Part shown: piece after piece, positions 35,823-46,233 of the stretch
How the letters are laid out: every line of letters begins with the position of its first letter
Numbering within the stretch: the stretch's first letter is position 1
Assembly (NCBI RefSeq): GCF_000373585.1
Contig: NZ_KB891885.1
Span: 190,605-240,295 of the forward strand
DNA length: 49,691 nt
Origin: Streptomyces sp. MspMP-M5
GTDB lineage: Bacteria > Actinomycetota > Actinomycetes > Streptomycetales > Streptomycetaceae
Direction: 5' to 3'
The notes under the pieces: model-generated
What the model saw: the letters and a program-made list of their open reading frames with translations, nothing else
The model's database searches: none
What the model was told of the DNA's origin: nothing
Translations under genes and position numbers: made by a program

Positions 35823-37142
35823 TCAGGCCCGCGCGCCGCGCGACCGGCGGGCCGCCGCGCCCACCCGCTCCACCAGCGCCACCAGGTGGTCGTTGACCAG
35901 CTCGGGCCGCTCCAGCATCACCAGGTGCCCGGCCTCCGGGACGCACACCAGCTCCGCGTCGGGCAGCACCTCGGCGATGGTGCGGCTGTGCTCGGCCGGG
36001 GTGATCAGGTCCTTCTCGCCGGCGAGCACCAGCGCGGGCACCGCGTCGTACGCCACCAGCGCCTCGGTCTTGTCGTGCACCGCGAACGCCGGGAAGAACT
36101 CGGCGACCACGTCGATCGGCGTGGCCTCGATCAGCCGCTCCCCGAACCGCGCGATCGCCGGGTCCACGTCCTGGGTGCCGAAGGAGTAGCGCTTGATCAG
36201 CCCGGCGAAGAGATCGGCGGTGGCCCGCCGCCCGCGCTCGACGATCTCGCTCTGCCGGCCCAGCGCCTTGAGCACCCCCGGCGCCAGCCAGTGGAACGCC
36301 TTGGAGCCCATCGACGGCAGCCCGAACCCGACCTCGCTCAACCGGCCCGCGGACGTCCCGATCAGCGCCACGCCGACCACCCGCTCCGCGACGTACTCGG
36401 GGAACTGGTCGGCCAGCGCCATCACCGTCATCCCGCCCATGGAGTGCCCGACCAGCACGATCGGCCCCTCGGGCACCGCGGCGTCCAACACCGCCTTCAG
36501 GTCCCGGCCCAGCAGGTCGATGGTGACCGGTTCGGTGCCGTCGATCTGGCCGTGGCCGCGGCCCGAGCGGCCGTGGCTGCGCTGGTCCCAGTGGACGGTG
36601 CGCAGTGCGCCACGGAGTGCGGCGCGCTGGAAGTGCCAGGAGTCCTGGCTCAGGCAGTAGCCGTGGCTGAAGACCACCGTGGGGGCCGGGGAGCGCCGCC
36701 CCAGGGCTGCCATGAGGCGCCTGTGCAGCCCGCTCCGGGCCTCCTGGGCGGCCCGGGCCTGCTTGCCGGCCCGCCCGCCCTTCGTGCCGTTGACGACCGT
36801 CCTGCCGCCCTTGGGGGCCTTGGGCGCCGGGCCGTCCGTCACCTCGTCGACCTCGTAGTACAGCTCGGTGCCGTCCTCGGCGATCGCCGCGCCGGGGGTG
36901 CCGCGCAGGGTGCCGTAGGGGCCGGACGCGTCCAGCGCCAGCCGGGCCCGGCGGCGCATCCCCCGGCCGACCGTCAGCCGCTCTATGGCCACCCCGGCCG
37001 CCGCACCCGCCGCGACCACGCCGATCGCCAGGCCCGCGATGCCCGCCTGGCGGCCCGCCCGGGCCCAGTTCCCGGCCGCCTCCGCGGCGGTCTCCACGGC
37101 CGTCTCCACGGCGTGCGCCGCCGCCTCGGTGCCGTCGGTCAT
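35823..37142 (-). CDS. Alpha/beta hydrolase
   Basis: 439 residues. An N-terminal amphipathic/hydrophobic portion (AGIAGLAIGVVAAGAAAGVAI) may anchor it to the membrane. The hydrolase domain has the oxyanion region VVFSHGYCLSQDSW, the nucleophile elbow VLVGHSMGGMTVMAL, the acid in LVLAGEKDLITP and the His in EAGHLVML. A Lys/Gly-rich insert (about residues 110-130) interrupts the early strands. The ATG at 37142 overlaps the alr stop as ATGA; a longer open frame into alr is not coding. Substrate unknown; its conserved place after alr suggests a cell-envelope or metabolite-repair role, which is inference. Confidence 0.9.
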   Translation of the reverse strand: MTDGTEAAAHAVETAVETAAEAAGNWARAGRQAGIAGLAIGVVAAGAAAGVAIERLTVGRGMRRRARLALDASGPYGTLRGTPGAAIAEDGTELYYEVDEVTDGPAPKAPKGGRTVVNGTKGGRAGKQARAAQEARSGLHRRLMAALGRRSPAPTVVFSHGYCLSQDSWHFQRAALRGALRTVHWDQRSHGRSGRGHGQIDGTEPVTIDLLGRDLKAVLDAAVPEGPIVLVGHSMGGMTVMALADQFPEYVAERVVGVALIGTSAGRLSEVGFGLPSMGSKAFHWLAPGVLKALGRQSEIVERGRRATADLFAGLIKRYSFGTQDVDPAIARFGERLIEATPIDVVAEFFPAFAVHDKTEALVAYDAVPALVLAGEKDLITPAEHSRTIAEVLPDAELVCVPEAGHLVMLERPELVNDHLVALVERVGAAARRSRGARA

Positions 37143-38338
37143 GCCACACCCCCCGTGCGCGCGGTGTCGTCCTCTCTGCGGCCCCCGGTCTGGGCGGGCA
37201 CCTCGCTGTCCACATAGACGCGCGGCACCCGCTTGCCGATCCGCGTGACGATCTCGTACCCGATCGTGCCGGCCGCCCGCGCCCAGTCCTCCGCGCTCGG
37301 CTCGCCGCGGTCGCCGGGCCCGAACAGCACCGCCTCGTCGCCGGCCTCGGCGTGGTCGCCGCCCAGATCGACGACGAACTGGTCCATTGCCACCCGCCCG
37401 GCGACCGTCCGCCACTTCCCCGCGACCAGCACCGGGCCGGTGCCCGAGGCGTGCCGCGGGATGCCGTCGGCGTACCCCAGCGGGACCAGCGCCAGCGTCG
37501 TCTCCCCCGGTGTCGTGTAGTGGTGCCCGTACGAGACCCCGTGCCCGCCCGGCGCCCGCTTGACCGACGCCAGGGACGCCGCCAGTGTCATCACCGGCCG
37601 CAGCCCGAAGTCCGCCGGCGTGCCGACCTCGGGGCTGGGCGAGACGCCGTAGACCCCGATCCCGCTGCGGACGAGGTCGAAGTGGGCCTCGGGGAGGGTG
37701 AGCAGCGCCGGGGTGTTGGCGATGTGCCGCACCTCGGGGCGCAGCCCGGCCGCCTCGGCGACCGCCAGCGCCCGGCGGAACTCCGTCAGCTGGGCGGCGA
37801 TCGAGGGGTGCCCGGGCTCGTCGGCGCAGGCGAAGTGCGACCAGACGCCGGTGACCGTGAGCAGGCCCTCGGCCTCGGCGGCGCGGGCGGCGGCGGTCAG
37901 CTCCGTCCAGTCCGCGGGCTGGCAGCCGTTGCGGCCCAGCCCGGTGTCGATCTTGAGCTGCACGCGGGCGGCGCGGCCGCAGGCGCGCGCGGCGTCCGCG
38001 ACCTCCCGCAGCGCCCACATGCCGCTCACCGAGACGTCGACGTCCTGCTCGATCGCCCGGGCCCAGGGGCCGCCGGGCGTCCACAGCCAGCACAGCAGCC
38101 GGCCGGTGTCGCCGGCCGCGCGCAGCTCCAGCGCCTCCTCGGGGAGCGCCGTGCCCAGCCAGGGCGCACCGGCCTCCCGGGCGGCGCGGGCGCAGCGGAT
38201 CGCGCCGTGGCCGTAGGCGTCGGACTTGACGACCACCATCAGCTGCGCCCCGGGGGCGAGGTTGCGCAGTGCGCGGACGTTCGACCGCACGGCGGCGAGG
38301 TCGATGGCGGCACGGGCTCGCTTCGCTGTCTCGTTCAT
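37139..38338 (-). CDS. alr: Alanine racemase
   Basis: 399-residue PLP enzyme producing D-alanine for peptidoglycan. PLP lysine in MVVVKSDAYGHGA, the partner Tyr in GVSYGHHYTTPGETT, and KIDTGLGRNG in the barrel; C-terminal beta domain RVAMDQFVVDLGG complete. ATG at 38338 lies directly behind GAGGGGG. It overlaps the hydrolase by four bases. The gap to nnr (38339-38464) contains the CCGCGTTGTGGTGGCGG element shared with an SDR gene. Confidence 0.96.
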   Translation of the reverse strand: MNETAKRARAAIDLAAVRSNVRALRNLAPGAQLMVVVKSDAYGHGAIRCARAAREAGAPWLGTALPEEALELRAAGDTGRLLCWLWTPGGPWARAIEQDVDVSVSGMWALREVADAARACGRAARVQLKIDTGLGRNGCQPADWTELTAAARAAEAEGLLTVTGVWSHFACADEPGHPSIAAQLTEFRRALAVAEAAGLRPEVRHIANTPALLTLPEAHFDLVRSGIGVYGVSPSPEVGTPADFGLRPVMTLAASLASVKRAPGGHGVSYGHHYTTPGETTLALVPLGYADGIPRHASGTGPVLVAGKWRTVAGRVAMDQFVVDLGGDHAEAGDEAVLFGPGDRGEPSAEDWARAAGTIGYEIVTRIGKRVPRVYVDSEVPAQTGGRREDDTARTGGVA

Positions 38339-38380
38339 CCCCCTCAGTGTCGCAGGCGAGGCGCTCCGCCGGCCGCCTTC

Positions 38381-38397
38381 CCGCGTTGTGGTGGCGG
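38381..38397. repeat. CCGCGTTGTGGTGGCGG element, copy near alr
   Basis: Identical to 24027-24043; 42 bases upstream of the alr start, same orientation relative to the gene. Possible regulator site. Confidence 0.45.
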
Positions 38398-38464
38398 CGC
38401 GGTTCGCATTCCGCCGGCGCCGGCCGGCCCGTGCTGCCCCCTGCAGACGGCCCTCGGACACGCC

Positions 38465-39895
38465 CTACGCCAGCACGTTCGCCCACGCCTCGCGCAGTGC
38501 GCCGGCGACCTCCGAGGCGGCGATCGGCTCGCCGTGCGGAGCGGCCGCGTGGCGGCCCGCGAGGCCGTGCAGATAGGCGGCCACCGAGCCCGCGTCGCGC
38601 GGCGCGAGGCCCGCGGCGAGCAGCGAACCGGCGAGGCCGGAGAGCACATCGCCGCTGCCGGCGGTGGCGAGCCAGCCCGTGCCGGTGGGATTGACCCGCA
38701 CCGGAACCGCGACGTCCGGATCGGCCACCAGCGTCGTCGAGCCCTTCAGCAGCACCGTCGCCCCGAACCGCCCCGCCAACTCCCGCACGGCCTCCAGCCG
38801 CGCCGCCTCGACCTCCTCGCGGCCCCGCCCCAGCAGCGCCGCCGCCTCCCCGGCGTGCGGCGTCAGCAGGGTCCCGGCGGTCCGCCGCCGCACCCCCTCG
38901 GGCGTCAGGAACCGCAGCCCGTCGGCGTCCACCAACACCGGGACGTCCGCCGCCAGTACGTCGTCCAGCGCCGCCGACTCGTCGCCCAGGCCCGGCCCGA
39001 CGACCCACGCCTGGACCCGGCCCGCCTTCCGCGGCGGCCCGGCGTGCACCAGCGTCTCCGGGAAGCGCGCCAGCACCGCGTCGGCCGCCGGCCCCACGTA
39101 CCGCACCGCCCCGGCGCCGCCGCGCAGCGCGCCGGCCACCGCCAGCACCGCCGCCCCCGGATAGCGCGCCGACCCGGCGACCACCCCGACCACGCCCCGC
39201 CGGTACTTGTCGCTCTCCGCGGCCGGCCGCGGCAGCAGCTCCGCCACGTCCGCGTGCTGGAGGGCCTCCACGTCGGCGGCGGCCGGCGGGCGCAGGCCGA
39301 TGTCCACCAGCCGCAGCGCGCCGGCCCGTTCCCGCGCCGGGTCGATCAGCAGGCCCGGCTTGTACGCGCCGAACGTGACGGTGGCGTCCGCCCGGACGGC
39401 GTCCCCGGCCACCTCGCCGGTGTCGGCGTCCACGCCGCTCGGCAGGTCCACCGCCACCACGGTCGCCGCCTCCCGGGCCGCGCGGGCGAGCCGGGCGGCC
39501 TCCGGGCGCAGCCCGCCGCGGCCGCCGATGCCGACGATGCCGTCCACCACCAGATCGGCCCGGCTAAGGTCGCGCGGCGGGTCGGCCGACACCCGGCCGC
39601 CGGCCGCGCGCAGGGCCGCCAGCCCGCCGGCGTGGGCCCGTTCGGGCGCGAGCAGCACGGCGGCCACCCCGGCGCCGCGGCGGGCCAGCCGGGCGCCGGC
39701 GTACAGCGCGTCCCCGCCGTTGTCGCCGCTGCCCACCAGCAGCACCACCCGGGAGCCGTACACCCGGCCCAGCAACTCGGCGCAGGCGACGGCCAGTCCG
39801 GCCGCGGCCCGCTGCATCAGGGCCCCCTCGGGCAAACGGGCCATCAGCTCCTGCTCGGCGGCCCGCACGGTCTGAACGCTGTAGGCAGTCCTCAT
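38465..39895 (-). CDS. nnr: Bifunctional NAD(P)H-hydrate epimerase / ADP-dependent dehydratase
   Basis: 476-residue metabolite-repair enzyme that restores damaged NADHX and NADPHX. N-terminal epimerase domain (YjeF_N, residues ~1-215) with VVLLVGSGDNGGDALYAG and VVAVDLPSGVDADTG; C-terminal ADP/ATP-dependent dehydratase of the ribokinase fold with GVVGVVAGSARYPGAAVLA, TLLTPHAGEAAALLG and ATAGSGDVLSGLAGSLLAAG carrying the catalytic Asp. ATG at 39895; the ribosome-binding site is weak. Between acpS and alr as in other Streptomyces. Confidence 0.95.
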   Translation of the reverse strand: MRTAYSVQTVRAAEQELMARLPEGALMQRAAAGLAVACAELLGRVYGSRVVLLVGSGDNGGDALYAGARLARRGAGVAAVLLAPERAHAGGLAALRAAGGRVSADPPRDLSRADLVVDGIVGIGGRGGLRPEAARLARAAREAATVVAVDLPSGVDADTGEVAGDAVRADATVTFGAYKPGLLIDPARERAGALRLVDIGLRPPAAADVEALQHADVAELLPRPAAESDKYRRGVVGVVAGSARYPGAAVLAVAGALRGGAGAVRYVGPAADAVLARFPETLVHAGPPRKAGRVQAWVVGPGLGDESAALDDVLAADVPVLVDADGLRFLTPEGVRRRTAGTLLTPHAGEAAALLGRGREEVEAARLEAVRELAGRFGATVLLKGSTTLVADPDVAVPVRVNPTGTGWLATAGSGDVLSGLAGSLLAAGLAPRDAGSVAAYLHGLAGRHAAAPHGEPIAASEVAGALREAWANVLA

Positions 39896-39953
39896 GCGGC
39901 CAGTCTCACACCGGAGCACGGCCGGGCGGAGCAGCACAGGCCACCGGCCGCCC

Positions 39954-39989
39954 AGGGCGCTTCTGACGGATCTCCGTCAGAAGCGCCCT
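39954..39989 (-). terminator. Perfect 17-bp hairpin overlapping the acpS stop codon
   Basis: AGGGCGCTTCTGACGGA (39954-39970) pairs perfectly with TCCGTCAGAAGCGCCCT (39973-39989), separated by TC. It includes two bases of the acpS TAG stop codon (39988-39990). It should terminate glmS-acpS transcription before nnr. Confidence 0.85.
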
Positions 39990-40356
39990 ACCCCTCGGCG
40001 ATCACCACCGCCGAGGCCACCCCCGCGTCGTGACTGAGCGACACATGCCAGGACCGCACGCCCAGTTCCTCGGCGCGGGCCGCGACCGTGCCGCGCACCC
40101 GCAGCCGCGGCCGGCCGCTGTCCTCCACGTACACCTCGGCATCCGTCCAGTGCAGCCCGCCCGGCGCGCCCAGCGCCTTGGCCACCGCCTCCTTGGCGGC
40201 GAACCGGGCGGCCAGCGAGGCGATACCGCGCCGCTCGCCGCTCGGCAGCGTCAACTCCGTCCCGATGAACAGCCGGTGCGCCAGCTCCGGCGTCCGCCGC
40301 AGCGCCGCGTCGAACCGGTCGATCTCCGCGACGTCGATCCCCACTCCGATGATCAC
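39988..40356 (-). CDS. acpS: Holo-[acyl-carrier-protein] synthase
   Basis: 122-residue group I phosphopantetheinyl transferase that converts apo-ACP of fatty acid synthesis to holo-ACP using Co[15 protein letters not shown] carries the Mg-binding Asp, and [16 protein letters not shown] the Glu/Lys motif; [14 protein letters not shown] is the end signature. It starts four bases after the glmS stop, so the two are cotranscribed. Confidence 0.96.
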   Translation of the reverse strand: MIIGVGIDVAEIDRFDAALRRTPELAHRLFIGTELTLPSGERRGIASLAARFAAKEAVAKALGAPGGLHWTDAEVYVEDSGRPRLRVRGTVAARAEELGVRSWHVSLSHDAGVASAVVIAEG

Positions 40357-40360
40357 CCGC

Positions 40361-42208
40361 TCACTCCACCGTCACGGACTTGGCGAGGTTGCGCGGCTGG
40401 TCGACCTCGTTGCCGCGGGCGGTGGCCAGTTCGCACGCGAACACCTGCAGCGGCACGGAGGACACCAGCGGCTGGAGCAGCACCGGCGTCCGCGGGATGC
40501 GGACGAGGTGGTCGGCGTACGGGACCACGGCCTCGTCGCCCTCCTCGGCGATGACGATGGTGCGGGCGCCGCGGGCCCGGATCTCCTGGATGTTCGAGAC
40601 GATCTTGTCGTGCAGGACGGACCGGCCGCGCGGCGAGGGGACCACCACGACGACCGGCAGGTCCTCCTCGATGAGCGCGATCGGGCCGTGCTTGAGCTCA
40701 CCGGCGGCGAAGCCCTCGGCGTGCATGTACGCCAGCTCCTTGAGCTTGAGCGCGCCCTCCAGCGCCACCGGGTAGCCGACGTGCCGCCCCAGGAACAGCA
40801 CGGTGTTCTTGTCCGCCAGTGAACGGGCCAGCTCGCGAACCGGCTCCATGGTGCCGAGGACCTGCTGCACCTGCGTGCCGATGGCGGCCAGTTCGCGCAC
40901 CACGTCCCGGATCTCGTCGCCCCACTTGGTGCCGCGCACCTGCCCGAGGTACAGCGCGACGAGATAGACCGCGACCAGCTGCGTCAGGAACGCCTTGGTG
41001 GAGGCCACCGCGACCTCCGGCCCGGCGTGGGTGTAGAGCACCGCGTCGGACTCGCGGGGGATCGTCGAGCCGTTGGTGTTGCAGATGGCCAGCACCCGCG
41101 CCCCCTGCTCGCGGGCGTGCCGCAGCGCCATCAGGGTGTCCATGGTCTCGCCGGACTGGCTGATGGCGATCACCAGCGTACGGTCGTCCAGGATCGGGTC
41201 GCGGTAGCGGAACTCGCTGGCCAGCTCGGTCTCGCAGGGGATCCGCGTCCAGTGCTCGATGGCGTACTTGGCGATCATCCCGGCGTGGTAGGCGGTGCCG
41301 CACGCCACGATGACGACCTTGGTGACCTCCCGCAGCACCGCCGGCGGGATCCGCACCTCGTCCAGCGAGAGCACCCCGGCCGCGTCGACCCGGCCCAGCA
41401 GGGTGTCCGCGACCGCCTTCGGCTGCTCGGCGATCTCCTTGAGCATGAAGTAGTCGTAGCCGCCCTTCTCGGCGGCCGAGGCGTCCCAGTCGACGTGGTA
41501 CGCGCGGACCTCCGCGGGCGCCCCGTCGAAGCCGGTCACCGTCACCCCGTCCCGGCGCAGCTCCACGACCTGGTCCTGGCCGAGCTCGACCGCCTCCCGG
41601 GTGTACGCGATGAACGCCGCCACGTCCGAGGCCAGGAACGCCTCGTCCTCGCCGAGGCCCACCACCAGCGGGGAGTTGCGGCGCGCCCCGACGACCACGT
41701 CCGGCGCGTCGGCGTGCACCGCGACGAGGGTGAACGCGCCCTCGAGCCGCCGGCACACCTGCCGCATCGACTCGGCCAGTTCGCCGCACGACGAGTACGC
41801 CTCGGCCAGCAGGTGCGCGACCACCTCGGTGTCGGTCTCGGACGTCAACGCGTGCCCGCGGTCGGTGAGTTCGGCGCGCAGCGCGGCGAAGTTCTCGATG
41901 ATGCCGTTGTGGACGACGGACACCCGGCCGGCGTTGTCGAGGTGCGGGTGGGCGTTGGCGTCCGTCGGCCCGCCGTGCGTCGCCCACCGGGTGTGGCCGA
42001 TGCCCACCGTGCCCGAGGGCAGTGGCCGGTCGGCCAACTCCTTCTCCAGATTGGCCAGCTTGCCGGCCTTCCTGGCCGCGGCCAGGCCGCCGTCGGCCAG
42101 CACCGCCACCCCGGCCGAGTCGTAGCCCCGGTACTCCAGCCGCCGCAGCCCGGCCAGCACCACCTCGAGGGCACTCTGCCCACCCACGTATCCCACGATT
42201 CCGCACAT
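40361..42208 (-). CDS. glmS: Glutamine-fructose-6-phosphate aminotransferase (isomerizing)
   Basis: 615-residue enzyme making glucosamine-6-phosphate, the first step of UDP-GlcNAc and wall synthesis. Cys2 of MCGIVGYVG is the glutaminase nucleophile; [19 protein letters not shown] follows. Two SIS domains are shown by [18 protein letters not shown] and [19 protein letters not shown]; the tail ends [11 protein letters not shown]. Cotranscribed with acpS; glmM, the next enzyme, lies 1.5 kb away. Confidence 0.97.
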   Translation of the reverse strand: MCGIVGYVGGQSALEVVLAGLRRLEYRGYDSAGVAVLADGGLAAARKAGKLANLEKELADRPLPSGTVGIGHTRWATHGGPTDANAHPHLDNAGRVSVVHNGIIENFAALRAELTDRGHALTSETDTEVVAHLLAEAYSSCGELAESMRQVCRRLEGAFTLVAVHADAPDVVVGARRNSPLVVGLGEDEAFLASDVAAFIAYTREAVELGQDQVVELRRDGVTVTGFDGAPAEVRAYHVDWDASAAEKGGYDYFMLKEIAEQPKAVADTLLGRVDAAGVLSLDEVRIPPAVLREVTKVVIVACGTAYHAGMIAKYAIEHWTRIPCETELASEFRYRDPILDDRTLVIAISQSGETMDTLMALRHAREQGARVLAICNTNGSTIPRESDAVLYTHAGPEVAVASTKAFLTQLVAVYLVALYLGQVRGTKWGDEIRDVVRELAAIGTQVQQVLGTMEPVRELARSLADKNTVLFLGRHVGYPVALEGALKLKELAYMHAEGFAAGELKHGPIALIEEDLPVVVVVPSPRGRSVLHDKIVSNIQEIRARGARTIVIAEEGDEAVVPYADHLVRIPRTPVLLQPLVSSVPLQVFACELATARGNEVDQPRNLAKSVTVE

Positions 42209-42244
42209 GGGGGCAGCCTAGAGCCTGCCGTCGGGCCTTTCCCC

Positions 42245-42499
42245 CTACCCGCGGGCCATCCGCTCCCGTGCCTCCCGGACCCGTTCGAGGAGTTCCTCGT
42301 CGGCCTCCGGGTCGGGGCCCGGCTCGTGGTGCTCCAGGAAGTCCGCCAGGTCCTCGCCGAGGTCCTCGTCCGGGAACTCCTCGGCCAGTTCGGCGTGCAC
42401 CCGCGCCGCGTAGCCGTCCGCCGCGGCCCGCGCGCCCGCGGCCCGCAGCCGGCGCTCCCGGGCCCGTTCGCGCAGCAGTTCCCTCAGGCGCACCCGCAC
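42245..42499 (-). CDS. Small charged hypothetical protein
   Basis: 84 residues, rich in Arg, Glu and Asp: a basic N-terminal helix ([18 protein letters not shown]) then an acidic segment ([19 protein letters not shown]) and a mixed helix. It is 36 bp upstream of glmS in the same direction. The GTG at 42499 follows AGGGGG at five-base spacing. No domain recognised; could be a small regulatory or structural protein. Confidence 0.65.
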   Translation of the reverse strand: MRVRLRELLRERARERRLRAAGARAAADGYAARVHAELAEEFPDEDLGEDLADFLEHHEPGPDPEADEELLERVREARERMARG

Positions 42500-42663
42500 G
42501 CCACCCCCTGTGTTCTCCCCGGCGCGCCCCCTGGCGCCGCCCCCGGCCACCGACCGTACCGGCGCCCGCCCACCGGGTACAGACGTGCAGGTCCGGCCGC
42601 ACCGGGCGGCGCCGGCACCACCCCGCCGCGAAACGCCCGGGCCCGCCGCGGAGAATGGGCCCC

Positions 42664-43653
42664 GTGCCTCTGACGACGGATCCGCAGCAACGACGCCGCT
42701 CCGACAGTTCGCCGTACGTCGACCTGACGCGCGCCGAATGGAGCGCCCTGCGGGAGAAGACACCGCTGCCGCTGACCGCCGAGGAGGTCGAACGGCTCCG
42801 CGGCCTCGGCGACGTCATCGACCTCGACGAGGTCCGCGACGTCTACCTCCCGCTCTCCCGGCTGCTCAACCTCTACGTCGGCGCCACCAGCAACCTGCGC
42901 GGCGCGCTCAACACCTTCCTGGACGACACCGGCAACGGCCACGGCTCGCAGCCCGGCACCCCGTTCGTCATAGGGGTCGCCGGCAGCGTCGCGGTCGGCA
43001 AGTCCACCACCGCCCGGCTGCTCCAGGCGCTGCTGGCCCGCTGGCCCGAGCACCCGCGCGTCGAGCTGGTCACCACCGACGGCTTCCTCCACCCCAACGC
43101 AGAACTGCACCGGCGCGGGCTGATGTCCCGCAAGGGCTTCCCGGAATCCTTCGACCGCCGGGCGCTGACCCGCTTCGTCGCCGACGTGAAGTCCGGCAAG
43201 GCGGAGGTCACCGCGCCCGTCTACTCGCACCTGATCTACGACATCGTGCCCGGCGAGCGGCTCACCGTGCACCGGCCCGACATCCTCATCGTCGAGGGCC
43301 TCAACGTCCTCCAGCCGGCCCTGCCCGGCAAGGACGGCCGCACCCGGCTGGGCCTCGCCGACTTCTTCGACTTCTCCGTCTACGTGGACGCCCGCACCGA
43401 GGACATCGAGCAGTGGTACCTCGGCCGCTTCCGCAAACTGCGCGCGACCGCCTTCCAGAAGCCGTCCTCGTACTTCCGCAAGTACACCCAGGTCTCCGAG
43501 GAAGAGGCCCTGGACTACGCCCGCATGATGTGGCGCACCATCAACCGGCCCAACCTGGAGCAGAACGTGGCCCCCACCCGCGGTCGCGCCAGCCTCGTGC
43601 TGCGCAAGGGCCCGGACCACAAGGTGCAGCGGCTGTCCCTGCGGAAGCTGTAG
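42664..43653 (+). CDS. coaA: Type I pantothenate kinase
   Basis: 329-residue kinase phosphorylating pantothenate, the first step to CoA. P-loop [20 protein letters not shown], the catalytic region [19 protein letters not shown], and IVEGLNVLQ are diagnostic; [20 protein letters not shown] is near the end. The GTG at 42664 has GGAG ten bases upstream, whereas the ATG at 42655 is too close to it. Convergent with glmM; a shared hairpin follows. Confidence 0.96.
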   Translation: MPLTTDPQQRRRSDSSPYVDLTRAEWSALREKTPLPLTAEEVERLRGLGDVIDLDEVRDVYLPLSRLLNLYVGATSNLRGALNTFLDDTGNGHGSQPGTPFVIGVAGSVAVGKSTTARLLQALLARWPEHPRVELVTTDGFLHPNAELHRRGLMSRKGFPESFDRRALTRFVADVKSGKAEVTAPVYSHLIYDIVPGERLTVHRPDILIVEGLNVLQPALPGKDGRTRLGLADFFDFSVYVDARTEDIEQWYLGRFRKLRATAFQKPSSYFRKYTQVSEEEALDYARMMWRTINRPNLEQNVAPTRGRASLVLRKGPDHKVQRLSLRKL

Positions 43654-43663
43654 CAGACGCAGA

Positions 43664-43716
43664 GTGGGGCCGTCGGCGGTGCGGCAGCATGACTGCCGGA
43701 CCACCGACGGCCCCAC
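43664..43716. terminator. Bidirectional terminator between coaA and glmM
   Basis: GTGGGGCCGTCGGCGGT (43664-43680) pairs with ACCACCGACGGCCCCAC (43700-43716) with one mismatch; inside it GGCAG-CATGA-CTGCC forms an extra stem. It serves both convergent genes. Confidence 0.85.
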
Positions 43717-43735
43717 CCGGAGACCGCCGACCGCC

Positions 43736-45094
43736 TTACCCCAGCGCGGACTTGACCGCGTCGGCGAGGCGCTGGGCCACCGCCCGCGCCTGCTCGGCGT
43801 CGGCCGCCTCGACCATCACCCGGACCAGCGGCTCGGTGCCCGACGGCCGCAGCAGCACCCGCCCGGTGGCGCCCAGCTCCCGCTCCGCCTCGGCGACCGC
43901 CGCGGCCAGCTCGGCGGAGCTGGCCACCCGCGACTTGTCGACGTCGCGGACGTTGATCAGCACCTGCGGCAGCCGCTCCATCGCGGCGGCCAGCTCGGCC
44001 AGCGGCCGACCGGTCGCCGCGACCCGCGCCGCCAGCATCAGGCCGGTCAGCGTGCCGTCGCCGGTGGTGGCGTGGTCCAGCACGATGACGTGCCCGGACT
44101 GCTCGCCGCCCAGCGCGTAACCGTGGGCCTTCATCTCCTCCAGGACGTACCGGTCGCCGACCGCGGTCTGCACCAGCTCGATGCCCGCGCCCTCCATGGC
44201 CAGCTTGAAGCCCAGGTTGGACATGACGGTCGCGACGACGGTGTTCTTGCGCAGTGTGCCGGCCTCGCGCATGCCGAGCGCCAGCACGGAGAGGATCTGG
44301 TCGCCGTCGACCTCCTCGCCGGCGTGGTCCACCGCCAGGCAGCGGTCGGCGTCGCCGTCGTGCGCGACACCCAGGTCGGCGCCGTGCTCCACGACCGCGG
44401 CCCGCAGCTTGTCGAGGTGGGTGGAGCCGCAGCCGTCGTTGATGTTCAGCCCGTCCGGCTCGGTGCCGATGGTGACGACCTCGGCGCCGGCCCGCGCGAA
44501 CGCCTCCGGCGAGACCCGGGCCGCGGCACCGTGCGCCCCGTCGATGACGATCTTCAGCCCGTCCAGGCGGTTGGGCAGCACACCCACCAGGTGCGCGACG
44601 TACTTGTCGAAGCCCTCGTCGTAGTCGGAGACCCGGCCCACCCCGGAACCGGTCGGCCGCTCCCACGGCTCACCGGAGCTGTGCGCGCGGTACGTCTCCT
44701 CGATGCGGTCCTCCAGCTCGTCGGCGAGCTTGTGGCCGCCGCGGGCGAAGAACTTGATGCCGTTGTCGGGCATCGGGTTGTGGCTGGCGGACAGCATCAC
44801 GCCCAGGTCCGCGCCGAGCACCCCGGTCAGATGGGCGACCGCCGGGGTCGGCAGCACGCCCACCCGCAGCACGTCCACCCCGGCGCTCGCCAGGCCGGCG
44901 ACCACCGCGGCCTCCAGGAACTCCCCCGACGCGCGCGGATCGCGCCCGACCACCGCCACCGGCCGATGGCCTTCGAACGTACCCGCCTCGGCCAGCACGT
45001 GGGCCGCCGCGACCGACAGGCCGAGCGCCAGCTCCGCCGTCAGGTCCGCGTTGGCGACGCCGCGCACACCGTCCGTGCCGAAGAGTCGTGCCAC
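43736..45094 (-). CDS. glmM: Phosphoglucosamine mutase
   Basis: 452-residue alpha-D-phosphohexomutase converting glucosamine-6-phosphate to glucosamine-1-phosphate. [13 protein letters not shown] at the N-terminus, the phosphoserine loop [18 protein letters not shown], the metal-binding DGDADRC, and the phosphate-binding [12 protein letters not shown] at the end. Start GTG at 45094 follows GGAGGACACCA. It lies downstream of the rplM-rpsI operon, which ends in its own hairpin. Confidence 0.97.
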   Translation of the reverse strand: MARLFGTDGVRGVANADLTAELALGLSVAAAHVLAEAGTFEGHRPVAVVGRDPRASGEFLEAAVVAGLASAGVDVLRVGVLPTPAVAHLTGVLGADLGVMLSASHNPMPDNGIKFFARGGHKLADELEDRIEETYRAHSSGEPWERPTGSGVGRVSDYDEGFDKYVAHLVGVLPNRLDGLKIVIDGAHGAAARVSPEAFARAGAEVVTIGTEPDGLNINDGCGSTHLDKLRAAVVEHGADLGVAHDGDADRCLAVDHAGEEVDGDQILSVLALGMREAGTLRKNTVVATVMSNLGFKLAMEGAGIELVQTAVGDRYVLEEMKAHGYALGGEQSGHVIVLDHATTGDGTLTGLMLAARVAATGRPLAELAAAMERLPQVLINVRDVDKSRVASSAELAAAVAEAERELGATGRVLLRPSGTEPLVRVMVEAADAEQARAVAQRLADAVKSALG

Positions 45095-45169
45095 TGGTGT
45101 CCTCCGAAGTAGATGAGCTGTGACCGGGGCGTGGCATCCAGGTATACGCCGCGGTCCGTCGGAAAGCCG

Positions 45170-45205
45170 AACGCCCCGGCAGCACGGAAGTGCCACCGGG
45201 GCGTT
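45170..45205 (-). terminator. Terminator of the rplM-rpsI operon
   Basis: AACGCCCCGG (45170-45179) pairs with CCGGGGCGTT (45196-45205); an inner GCAC/GTGC extends the hairpin. It sits between the rpsI stop and the glmM start. Confidence 0.8.
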
Positions 45206-45235
45206 CGCCAAGAGCTGCCTGCGCGCAGCGCGTGA

Positions 45236-45748
45236 TCAGCGCTTGCTGTACTGCGGCGCCTTGCGGGCCTTCTTGAGACCGGCCTTCTTGCGCTCGACCG
45301 CACGGTCGTCACGCTTGAGGAACCCGGCCTTCTTCAGGGCGGGACGGTTGGCGTCCACGTCCGCCTCGTTCAGCGCACGGGCCACGCCCAGGCGCAGCGC
45401 ACCGGCCTGGCCGGAGATGCCGCCGCCGGCGATGCGGGCGATGACGTCGTAGCGGTTGTCCAGCTCGAGCACCTTGAAGGGCTCGTTGACTTCCTGCTGG
45501 TGCACCTTGTTGGGGAAGTACTCCTCAAGGGTGCGGCCGTTGATCTTCCACTTGCCGGAGCCGGGGACGATCCGCACGCGGGCGATGGCGTTCTTGCGGC
45601 GGCCCAGGCCGGCGGCCGGCTGCGGCTCGCCGAAGCGCGACGCGAGGGACTCGGAGGTGTACTCGCCCTCCAGCGGAACCTCGGTCTCGGTGGTGTACTG
45701 CTCGACCTCGACCTCGTCCAGCGGGGTCTCGGGGGTGGTCTCAGCCAC
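45236..45748 (-). CDS. rpsI: 30S ribosomal protein S9
   Basis: 170-residue S9. The core has [49 protein letters not shown], and the basic tail [22 protein letters not shown] that reaches the P-site tRNA. The first ~45 residues are an acidic Thr/Glu-rich extension usual in Actinobacteria. Cotranscribed with rplM, 41 bp downstream of it. Confidence 0.98.
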   Translation of the reverse strand: MAETTPETPLDEVEVEQYTTETEVPLEGEYTSESLASRFGEPQPAAGLGRRKNAIARVRIVPGSGKWKINGRTLEEYFPNKVHQQEVNEPFKVLELDNRYDVIARIAGGGISGQAGALRLGVARALNEADVDANRPALKKAGFLKRDDRAVERKKAGLKKARKAPQYSKR

Positions 45749-45789
45749 GATGCTTCCTCAGATTCTCTGTCGTCTTGGGGTGGCCGGAC

Positions 45790-46233
45790 TTACTGCGCGA
45801 CCTGGGTGATCTCGAACGGGACCGGCTGCTGCGCAGCGTGCGGGTGCTCGGCGCCCGCGTAGACCTTCAGCTTCGAGAGCATCTGACGGCCGAGGGTGTT
45901 CTTGGGGAGCATGCCCTTGATGGCCTTCTCGACGGCCTTCTCGGGGTTCTTGTCGAGCAGCTCGTCGTAACGGACGGAGCGCAGACCACCCGGGAAGCCG
46001 GAGTGGCGGTAGGCCATCTTCTGGGTGCGCTTGTTGCCGGAGAGGTGCACCTTGTCGGCGTTGACGATGATGACGAAGTCACCGGTGTCAACGTGAGGGG
46101 CGTAAACCGGCTTGTGCTTACCCCGCAGGAGGGACGCGGCCTGGCTGGCCAGACGGCCCAGGACGACGTCCTGCGCGTCGATGATGTGCCACTGGCGCTG
46201 AACGTCGCCGGGCTTGGGGCTGTACGTACGCAC
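45790..46233 (-). CDS. rplM: 50S ribosomal protein L13
   Basis: 147-residue L13, an early-assembly large-subunit protein. [56 protein letters not shown] and [19 protein letters not shown] are diagnostic. GTG start at 46233 with GAAGG eight bases upstream. First gene of the rplM-rpsI operon; a promoter lies about 210-240 bases upstream, giving a long leader with palindromes. Confidence 0.98.
   Translation of the reverse strand: MRTYSPKPGDVQRQWHIIDAQDVVLGRLASQAASLLRGKHKPVYAPHVDTGDFVIIVNADKVHLSGNKRTQKMAYRHSGFPGGLRSVRYDELLDKNPEKAVEKAIKGMLPKNTLGRQMLSKLKVYAGAEHPHAAQQPVPFEITQVAQ

Noticed and set aside
37143..39008. 1061-residue minus-strand frame extending the alpha/beta hydrolase
   Set aside because: The upstream 622 residues are a shadow of alr and nnr in another frame, rich in Arg and Gly.
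39961..39982. A third copy of the TCTGACG operator
   Set aside because: The arms are separated by six bases instead of three and lie within a longer terminator hairpin at a stop codon.
42209..42244. glmS ribozyme or riboswitch upstream of glmS
   Set aside because: Only 36 bp separate glmS from the upstream gene, and no such structure is visible.
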